DNA from: Brachypodium distachyon
Taxonomy: Eukaryota; Streptophyta; Magnoliopsida; Poales; Poaceae
Assembly (NCBI RefSeq): GCF_000005505.3
Contig: NC_016133.3
Location: forward strand, 54,153,237-54,217,236
Reading direction: 5' to 3'
DNA length: 64,000 nucleotides
The position numbers were made by a program, and so were the translations under genes. Positions 55,401-64,000 of this stretch are shown one piece after another (position 1 is the first letter of the stretch; each line of letters begins with the position of its first letter). The notes beneath the pieces were generated by a model that ran no database searches, was not told the origin of the DNA, and saw only the letters and a list, made by a program, of their open reading frames with translations.

Positions 55401-55908
55401 TGCTGCTACTCCTGGCCGGAGAGAGACAGGTGATCATCCTCCAGACCACAGTAATGGGCCCAACAGTACGTGTGCCGGGCACTGGCGCCCCCGCGCCCAA
55501 GTTCCCCTCCTCATCCGGAGGGGGCGAAACGACCAGAGACCAGGCAGTCCGCCTCCTTCCTGGGCTGTAATTAATGCAGAAAGCAACCGAAGCGTACTCT
55601 TTATCCAAACGACCGAATCCAAACAAACACCGGCCGGCGGCTATCGGCGTAACCGTTTTGGGCGGGCGCATGCACTTCACGTGAGCCGCCACACGCCCCG
55701 TTCGTTCCGTCTCGGTTCCGTTTATTTATAATTCGTGAGAGCTTCCATCTCTCTATCCATCTACTGCTACTGGCTAATCATTTTGGGAAACTGGAGGCGT
55801 TTTGGTTTCAGGGGTTAGTAACTTAGTACAGTATATGTGAGCAAGTTGGGAACTACGCTACGACGCCAGGCTGCCGGTGTTAGCGCGCGCCGGCCGGCGG
55901 TCCATGGA
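52440..55908. other. Intergenic spacer between ATG18b and the copia element
   Basis: The first several hundred bp are the ATG18b promoter and leader. No ORF is convincing. A 43-bp Stowaway remnant (54673-54715) is listed separately. ATACG[TC]AGGGGCGTATATA occurs twice (about 54627 and 54763). Confidence 0.5.
54673..54715. mobile_element. Stowaway remnant, 43 bp
   Basis: CTCCCTCCGTGCAGTAAA and TATTTCGGAAGGGAG are imperfect inverted termini with almost nothing between them. The left flank is TA (54671-54672), the right is AA. Similar in size to the 45-bp element at 45114-45158. Confidence 0.55.
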
Positions 55909-56451
55909 TGTTAGAAATTTTGGTGGTCTACCTTTCTGCGCTTTTCCGTGGTGCCGTTCACAATTCTGCAATCTGAGGTTAGAGGGTAAGAACCTTCTTA
56001 TACTGCATCTACAGATAAGGGTCCTGGTTTTAAATCATCAGATTTAAACTAGTTTCCAGACAGAGTCCAGATTAAACTACCAACCACGATATAGTCCATC
56101 CGTTAGGGACTCTAACTGTGGGTCCTTGGAACATGCACCTGTGAGCAATGCGCCACGATCATGTTAAATTCCACTAATCATGTAGATCGACATTAGGGTT
56201 GTAATCTAATCAATGACCTATCTCCTTCCGATTATCAACGTGCCCGGGCAGTCTTTCCAATATTCATACAAGATATATTGTATTCCATCGATAATAGCCA
56301 GCTTCCTTAAAACACATAAGTGTATTTAAGTATCTTCCAACAATCATACATTCCATGCATCATATAACCATGAGCACGTGATTCCATAATGAGGTAACCG
56401 AGTATTAAAATTTCAATAAATAATAAAGTTGCAGGACACAAAAATCCTACA
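55909..56451 (-). repeat. LTR of the copia element (3' LTR)
   Basis: 543 bp from TG to CA. It differs from the other LTR at about 22 positions over some 515 aligned bases (about 4 percent), plus a 7-bp indel near the start. In the element's orientation it follows the purine tract AAGTGGGAGA. Confidence 0.9.
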
Positions 56452-59400
56452 TCTCCCACTTGTCCAAGACAATTATTCAAATACTCGTAAACCCATAGTT
56501 TTAACATGCTTACCAAATACCACATGACTAAGGGGCTTAGTCAAGGGATCAGCAATCATATTAATACTATGTTAGAAATTCAACAAACTTTAAGCCCATT
56601 AATTACACAACGTATATTGTGATATATTCTCTCAATATGTTTCCTCTTGTTGTGGAGTATGGGATATTTCCAGTATATTGATACGGTGTTCCAATACTGA
56701 TCTTCCTTAAGTATTTACTTAAGTACACCTTGAGTATGTATAAATTCCTCAAGTCATATTTCATCGTGTAATAATTCCAGATCAACAATAAAGCAACACT
56801 TTGGTACTTCCATATTATCAAGATAATAATGATACTTTCCAATGTACATTCCACAACCTCAAGTGTAGCAACAAATTGCCTTAGCCATAAGGTCTTCCTT
56901 CAATGCTTAAGATGCATCAAAGTTTTAACATGAAGTGGTTAGATTTCGAAGCATCAAAATCCTTCTCCCACGGAGCATAATAAAAACAACCAAAGATAGT
57001 TGCCATTAAGCATAATGAATAGTCCATATAATTCCTTTGTCGTTGTGCAATAAATATGTCAAATAATTCCAATGCTCTTTCCATGTTTCATTTCACATTT
57101 AGCACTAATTCCATCAACATGGCTAAGGTGTGGTTGCACGGATATTTTCCTTAGGAGTTAAAGAATATTATTCCTCGCTAAGTATTAGTCCCTTTATAAA
57201 GGTGTTTCAACAGGTTTGCAATTTTCCACAGATGAACAAGTAAAAATTGTTATCCATGTTTTTTCCTAACATTAGGGAACAATAGCCAAGCTTTCACTTC
57301 CATCAATGTGACTTTCTAACATAAGAAACAAGAATAGCATTACTATAGATAATAAAACTAAAAATAAATTAAACATACCTTTGCACATGAGAACGCCTTT
57401 CGCCGTATTAAATTCCATTGATGTGAAGCTTGTTGCGATACAATAAATCAATCTTTTCGAATTGCAAAAACTGTCTTTATTTCCTCTTCCTCCAAATTCC
57501 CAAAAACAATAGTTGCAATAGGAGAAAGAGTTTCCACAAAGTACATAAATTCCCTTTATGTGAATCATTTAGCATCAACGACTCCCACTGAGCCATAACT
57601 CCTTGTAAATAGAATTAATTTACAACCTATGAGCTTGCGGAAGTTTGAAAAATAAATCCAAAAACTTTATTCCTTCTCGCATTATCCACTCATAGTTGAC
57701 GTTAATGTTAACCTCTAGCCATTTGATATGACTTTAGTCATTTCTCTAAAATTTAGCCTTCCCCCAAGAACACATATGACAGTCCAATTTTATTCCTCCC
57801 ACTTATCCTAAACAAGTTATTGTCCGGAGTTCAACTTGTGCTTTACAGTGGGGTCAACATTATTCCGCTCTTGATCAAAATAATAAATATTGTGTTCGTA
57901 CTTTCCACCAGTTTTCCTTTCCAGATCAAAATTGATACCATTTGATCCAGTAGAATACCCAATCAAAATAAATGTTGGTGTGCTTTGTAGTTATTTCAGT
58001 TCCATACTATTAGAATGTAAATAGAAGAATTCCTTTCCAGTTGCCAAGCCATAAGGAGTGACTGTGCTAGATGATTAATCATAGAACCTACAACAGTATG
58101 TAATGCATCTTCCAAAAGAAAAATCAAGAGAGCATCCTAATGTTTTATTCCTTCATTGAACTATGGAGTACATGACATAGTATAATGTGGTGTAAAATTG
58201 TAAAATTCCATGCTCATTCCATAAGTTTCAATTAATATTCTTGAAATGTGTACTTCCCCCACCAATTAGTAGTTAAATCCCTTAAGAAACTGATTTTCCA
58301 CTTCAGTATAAATGTTACTAACACAACTTGTATTTTACAAGATACTCATAACCATATAAAGTGCAATCATCAATGAAGCGGATAAAAATTAAAACATCTG
58401 ACCTTTAGCAGGAGTGCTAGAGAAACATAAATAATCCAAGTAACAATAAAATAGTCCTCCCCCTTAGAGTTTAGAATTCCAGAATCGACAAGATGTTCAG
58501 TTCTGTTTCTTGAATATGACCAAGTTGTAAATACTATTATTAATAAAAATTTGAGCATGTGTTCCTCTTACGAGTATTCCTTCCTATGGAGTAATTCCAC
58601 CAAATAAATAATATGGGTTACCGATTTCCAATGGATCGTCAATAAAAGAAACCATTGTATTTAAATCCATGATGCACTAATGTTCCCCATTGAGCAATAT
58701 TTTCACTCTTCCTTTTCCAAATAGTATGTCCAACAAATTCCAATTGATAACAATAATTTAAATTCCTTCTCATTGTAAGTAAATATAGTATCCTATAGCA
58801 ATATTAGTGGCTTTCCTCCTAAGCGAGTTAGATGATATATACAATTTCCAATTCCAAAGTATGTCATATCTATCTGAAAGGCCCAAATACACATATCTTT
58901 CCTTTGGAATTGTCTTTATATATCAAGTTGCTATAGTATTCTAGTTATATATATAATGTAGCAGCGGAGAGCATATTCCAACTATTCTTTAAAAAAATAG
59001 TTGTAAACAAAAATTCAGTACACAAAATAATACTGGACATTCCGTTAACTGAGAGCAAATTTCCTTTCCAGGGAGTATTTTCATCTTCCTCCAATAATAA
59101 GTGATGCCAACCAGGAACTAGAAACCATGAAGAAATATTAGTCCTTTCACACCAGTAGCCGCAACCAATAATATCCAGGCTTGTCACAAAAAGATTGAAC
59201 ATAGTAGTTGATTCCTGAATCCTGATCGTAGTTGAGTACGACTAGTTGGTTCCATGTGTAGCAAGTGCTAGCAAAAGAAAATACTCCGTATAAAAATACT
59301 TCCAGTAGCTCTTCCCCCTCCCAAGGAGTATTTCCTCTGCTTTGCAAGGAGCTCAAATAATCAAGCAGAGCAAACAGAGTTGCAGTCCAGGCGAGTAGTC

Positions 59401-60346
59401 CGTGACTTGTAATCACGTTTGTGTTCAGTCCCTTGCTGTCAGAATCCCATGACCCCATGCGTCCATGACCCATGTACTGCTTGCGGTGGCCACGATCGGG
59501 AGGAAGACCAGCTAGGCTGGCAGGCCGTTAGCGGCCCGACGAACGGCGAGGCGCGGGCAGCGGCTAGCAAGCAGGCCCGCGACGTAGCGCGATATCCGAC
59601 GCGGACCAGCGAAAAGGTGGCCGCGGTGGCAATTCCCAAATCTTGGAGAAATTGGTTAATCCAAACAGCAGTAACAGTCCTCCAATCTAAGGCCGATTCC
59701 ACGATGAGGTCGTGTGTGAGCCAGAGTTTCGTGAGATCGTTGGGTTTCAATTCCTGGAGAGAGAGATGTCCGGCAGCGGCTAGTACGCAGGTTGCTGCCA
59801 GCGGATCCAGTTTAAGAAGAGGCCGACGGTGCCTCGGGGTGAAGCGCTATGTCCAGCGGGTTGGAGGTGGGCGACGGAGCAGCAACCAGCAGGGCGGCTG
59901 CCAGGGTTCCGGAGGCCCCTTCCACAATGAGATCGAATTGTGATCGCGAGTTCCACGGTCGCCCTGGGTGAAGCTGACTGCGTGTGGAGGCGGCGGCGTC
60001 GAGGTCGACGACAGCGCGGGGTTGGAGAAGCTTGGAGGCGGCAGCCCACGTCTCCAGCCTGGGTGGGTTCCTCAAGGTGGCGGTGGCTTGAGTGGAGGCA
60101 GTGGCGAGAGAGAAATCGACATCGACGAGGCGATCTCCATCTGAGGCGGTGGTGGCGATTAATTATGGCAAATAGGTTCCATCTTTCCTCTGTTTCAGAG
60201 TTTCCTTCTGAGCGATTGCAGTAGTAGAACACGTAGCGGATGAGAGCCCACATCGATGGAGGAGCGCCGTCAGAGTTTGCGACAGGATTGTGTAACGGCT
60301 ATATTTGCAGCGGATTAGGTTTTAATTTGGCCGCCATTAACCGTAA

Positions 60347-60358
60347 GCTCTGATACCA
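60347..60358 (-). other. Primer-binding site of the copia element (initiator tRNA-Met)
   Basis: On the minus strand this reads TGGTATCAGAGC, the standard sequence complementary to the 3' end of plant initiator tRNA-Met. It is one base from the LTR edge at 60360 and fixes the element's orientation. Confidence 0.92.
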
Positions 60359-60359
60359 A

Positions 60360-60882
60360 TGTTAGAAATTTTGGTGGTCTACCCTCTACTCCTCTGCGTT
60401 TTTCCGTTGTGCCGCTCACAATTCTGCAATCTGAGGCTAGGAGGTAAGGACCTTCTTATACTGCATCTACAGATAATAGTCCTGGTTTTAAATCATCATA
60501 TTTAAACTAGTTTCCAGACAGAGTCCAGATTAAACTACCAACCACGATATAGTCCATCCGTTAGGGACTCTAACTGTGGGTCCTTGGAACATGCACCTGT
60601 GAGCAATGCGCCATGATCATGTTTAAATTCCACTAATCATGTAGATCGATATTAGGGTTGTAATCTAATCAATGACCTATCTCCTTCCGATTATCAATGT
60701 GCCCGGACAGTCTTTCCAATATTCATACAAGATATACTGTATTCCATTGATAATCGCCAGATTTCTTAAAACACATAAGTGTATTTAAGTATCTTCGAAC
60801 AATCATACATTCCATGCATCATATAACCATGAGCACGTGATTCTATAATGAGGTAACCGAGTATTTAAATTGCAATAAATAC
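60360..60882 (-). repeat. LTR of the copia element (5' LTR, truncated)
   Basis: It starts TGTTAGAAATTTTGG directly after the primer-binding site and matches the other LTR until CAATAAATA, then diverges. The terminal 30-35 bp ending in CCTACA are missing. Confidence 0.88.
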
Positions 60883-63800
60883 ACCAATGTGGAGTTTTTA
60901 TTGGCGTTTAGTAGCAGTGGTACGTAGCCAGGATGAAATGATGAAGCGGCTGTGGTGGTGGCCTGGGAAGGGAGTGCAAGAAATGTGGGGGTGAGGTCGG
61001 TCCGGGTCGGGGTCTGGGTCTGGGCCGGCCTGGTCCCGGAGATCTGGTGGTCGCGCCTGGTGTTGGGATGCGGTCGCCTGCTCTCTGCCTGGGGCAGGGC
61101 GGGGGGCACATGGCCGAGCGCAGCATGCACCATGCCTCACCTGCACTGCCCGCCTACTATGGTGGTAGGAGTAGTACTAACCCTGGCTCTGACCTACGTA
61201 GTACTCCTCCACTAACCCAGGGTAGGCTAGCCACCTTCCCCTTTCACATTGCTATCTATCCGTCGCAAGCTCGATCGGAACTAGACAGTGTGGATTAAGG
61301 CTTGGTGTAGAGAAACTTTAATAATACCAGTACCACTACGTTTCGTAGAGAAACAGTCGTGGCTGACGGTCCCAAAATTCGGCCGGTCGATGACCCATCA
61401 CAACATTTGCCTTGTTGGACCACCGTTTAAGTTAATCACCATCAGGCAAAAATATGTGATAGCACTCCTTAACTGCAACATACAATACTCTATTTACTGA
61501 TGGAGTACACTTTTACCCTAACTGCGTTTCCCAACTCCCGAGTACTGCTGTGAGGTGTGAACTGGCCCGGGGCAGGGCAGGCCGCTAGAGCTACTCGCTG
61601 GCTCTTAGCGTAGCTGCAACATGCACTCATGCAGCAGGGCCACGTCTGACGAGGGGACTGACAGGTGGGCCCACGGCGTACGTGCCTCCCGGAGCGGAAC
61701 GCGCAGGCTGTGGCTCGCGTCGAGCCCCCCACCGGCGGATACGTAAAATCCGGGGGAGTACGCCTTCCGATGCCACGGTCATCCCCGCTGGCTGGCTGTA
61801 TCCCGGTTTTACCCTCGGTGCCTTGGTCGCCCGGCAGGGGCAGCCCGGTCATTTCGTCCGTCTCTCCTCTCTGTCTCTCCCCGTGCTGCCGCAGATCTAG
61901 GCGCCCTATTTCAGCTCAGCGGGCGGGGGGAAAGCAGCTAGTTGTAGTAGCTCTTCGTGTGGATTGGACATTTCAAAGAAGAGAAACCGTAGCTAGCTAG
62001 CTCACCCAGTACAGTAGTAGTACTACCAGCGTGGTACAGTAACTCCAGAGAGAAAGAGCGAGCCGAGAGCTCTCTTTCCACGCTCTCTCTGTCTACATAT
62101 CTCTCTCTGCTTGTTGAAACTTTCGAGTGGGTGGCCGGGTTGGCGGGTTGCAGCTGCCCTTTGCAAGGGAAGGAAGAAGAAAGGGAAACAGAGAGGGCCG
62201 GGGAAAAGAAAATACAGACACAGTACAGGTGAGGGGAAATTTACAGCTGCTCGATCCGGCCTCATCTCGTGTCTCTCCGCTGCATGTGTGTGTGATCTTT
62301 TGGTCTAAAGTGTGGTCTTTGTACACTCATCCGTCCTTCGACGACACCGCATTCCATTCCACCCACATTGCACGTTCCATTTCTTTAGCATTTTCCGGCC
62401 GCAGAGCCCCCTCCGGTCAGTACTTCCCTGGCTAACTTCAAAGCTCTCTCCTTGCTTTTGCTTTCCTGCCGTTGGTGGTGGCTAGCTGCTCCTTACACTT
62501 GCCCCCTTTTCCTTTTCTCGCTGAGCAGGAGTAGCAGAACGCGCAGGGGCATGGAGGAGAGCAGGAGAGTAAAAGGAGGAGAAGGTGAGGAGGAAGAGGA
62601 GCCACAGCCACAGCCACAGCAGGCGGAAAGGAGGGTTGGCCCGGTGGTGGGCCCGCCCCCCAGCTGAGAAGGGGAAGAGGGAGGTGGGAGGAGGATCTCC
62701 TCTCACGTCAAAGGTGGGGGAAAGCATAAAGGGAGGGAAGGAGGAGAAGGTGGAGAGTGGGAGCTAGCTAGGTAGCTGAGTACACAAGCCCAAAGCACCA
62801 GGGGGAGAAAGAAAGCTTCAGAGAGAGAGCAAGGGATCGATATAGTGCGAGTGTGAGAGTCAGTGAGTGAGAGATATAACAACTCCCATTGCTGAGAGCA
62901 TCAGGTTCTTGTACAACCACCACACTACACATTGCTCCTTTCGTTTCCCAGTCCACTGGTAGTAGTAGTGGAGGTGCCCTGCTGTTGAAGCTAGCCATGG
63001 CATTGCAGGAAGACGAAGAGGAGGATGGAGACGGAGAAGAAGACGGCGAGGAAGAGGGGATGATTAGGGTGTGGGGGAGCTGATTTCTCCCTTGTCCTGA
63101 GGCGCGCTGTCCACTTGCGAGAGTAGTAAGATATTGGCACAATAGGCTCAATCACTTTTTTTTCCCTTTCTTTCTTTCACTTATTTTGCTGGGCTTGCTT
63201 CCCCCCCCCCCCCCCCCCCCCCGTCTCCTTCAATCGATTACATACACTTTCTTGTGTAATTTGTTCGTTCTGCTGCCGTTATTGTCGTCCGTGGTGGGTG
63301 GTTTAATCCCTGATTCGGAATGGAATGGAAAGAGCAGAGGTTGGTAAAACGAGAAAAAAGAAAGCGCCCAAACTTGTTTCTTGCTCCTGCGATTCATTCA
63401 GATCGACCATGTGCCCTGTTCTCGTTTCAACCCACACAGTGAAGAGTGAGTGAGTGGAGAGTGAAACGAAGCCATAGAGGCTCGCTGGCTGTCTGTATAT
63501 GAGCGCACGCACACGCACACGCATTAATTAGCTTTGGTCTGTTCCTGTTGCCATGATGAGTTCCGTTCCGGCCAGTGGGGGGCAACATTCCAACAAGGAA
63601 GAAGACGACGGCCAAGGGAGGTGGTGGTGAGATAGAGATACTCCAGATCGATCAGCCAGCCAGCAGCCGTGCTTTGCATTCAGCAAAACCCAAAACCCGT
63701 CCGTTTTCCATCATGGCCTGCTTTGCTTGGATGCTTGCTTCTCCTTGCACGCGTGCACCGCCGGACTGCCTTCGGTAGTGGACCTCGCTTGATCTCTTCC

Positions 63801-64000
63801 CAATGTTGCTTGTTGAGCTTCCCAAATTCCCATCACTCTCCCTCCCACACCCCCTTTGTCTTCTTCCCCATGTCTTCTTCTTGGGTCGATCGATCAACTT
63901 GTGTCATCTGCTGCCGCTGCCTGCGCATGCGTGCGTCCGTGAGAAAGTGAGACGCACCAGGCGCCAGGCTAAGGCTAAGGCTAGGCGCCTACTACTAAAT
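60883..64000. other. Distal spacer, possible promoter/leader of a gene beyond the window
   Basis: No supported gene. From 61860 to 63080 the strand is rich in CT and GA tracts, as in grass leader regions. A small frame at 62997-63083 encodes an acidic 28-residue peptide. GTGGGCCC at about 61674 resembles a TCP-type promoter motif. A run of 22 C occupies 63201-63222. No splice-linked ORF with recognisable protein motifs was found on either strand. Confidence 0.45.
63201..63222. repeat. Homopolymer of 22 C
   Basis: An uninterrupted run of 22 cytosines. Its exact length is likely to be uncertain in any assembly. Confidence 0.85.

Larger units (their letters stand above)
55909..60882 (-). mobile_element. 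Ty1/copia-type LTR retrotransposon lacking an intact pol
   Basis: Two long direct repeats (55909-56451 and 60360-60882) bracket about 3.9 kb. The minus-strand order is 5' LTR (60882-60360), a one-base spacer, a primer-binding site TGGTATCAGAGC complementary to initiator tRNA-Met (60358-60347), a GC-rich leader (about 60340-59400), then AT-rich remnants of gag-pol. The end of RNase H is legible: MIADPLTKPL followed by SHVVFGKHVKTMGLRVFE and a stop (about 56559-56473). An upstream KHIE block is also present. A purine tract (AGTGGGAGA) precedes the 3' LTR, which starts TGTAGG. No ORF longer than about 110 codons survives. The right-hand LTR lacks its last 30-35 bp, so no target duplication can be confirmed; the left flank is ATGGA. 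Confidence 0.92.

Noticed and set aside
59419..60253. ORFs in the GC-rich part of the copia element
   Set aside because: The position between the primer-binding site and gag-pol remnants marks this as the element's leader; frames are open on both strands and match no gag domain.

Overview
This is nuclear DNA from a grass, most likely a Pooideae species such as Brachypodium or a relative. Three things point there: Stowaway-type MITEs with CTCCCTCC termini, coding regions split into a GC-rich few-intron class and a GC-moderate many-intron class, and roughly one gene per 9 kb separated by repeat-rich spacers. I see no bacterial, organellar or CRISPR features. All calls come from reading the sequence; no database was searched.

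Layout. 1-5.3 kb: spacer with MITE remnants. 5.5-8.9 kb (+): class II trehalose-6-phosphate synthase-like gene, 3 exons. 9-15.9 kb: spacer with small insertions and duplications. 15.9-17.2 kb (-): ATL-family RING-H2 E3 ligase, intronless. 21.45-24.5 kb (+): ankyrin-RING E3 ligase of the XBAT32/XBOS type, 10 exons. 27.35-27.9 kb (+): IBH1-like atypical bHLH, intronless. 29.4-31.1 kb: diverged tandem duplication. 33.46-34.78 kb (+): UDP-glucuronate 4-epimerase, intronless. 35-40.3 kb: MITE-rich spacer. 40.8-48.0 kb (+): STE20/OSR1-type protein kinase, 20 coding exons, with four MITEs in its introns. 49.0-52.4 kb (-): autophagy PROPPIN ATG18b, 11 exons, convergent with the kinase. 55.9-60.9 kb (-): Ty1/copia LTR retrotransposon without an intact pol. 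61-64 kb: CT/GA-rich sequence with no convincing gene.

The genes do not form an operon or cluster. Broad themes are sugar signalling and cell-wall sugar supply (TPS, GAE), ubiquitin ligases (ATL, XBAT), growth regulation (IBH1-like), a kinase, and autophagy.

The most unusual signal is a set of tiny insertions (12-19 bp) in non-coding DNA. Each is flanked by an exact 13-20 bp direct repeat and contains a short A- or T-run on the side expected for target-primed reverse transcription. Several share a C-rich sequence next to the A-run. They look like almost completely truncated retroposition products; patch-type break repair is the main alternative. Other points are a copia element whose interior is strongly enriched in TTCC on one strand, and two genes in which a short piece of exon is repeated inside an adjacent intron.
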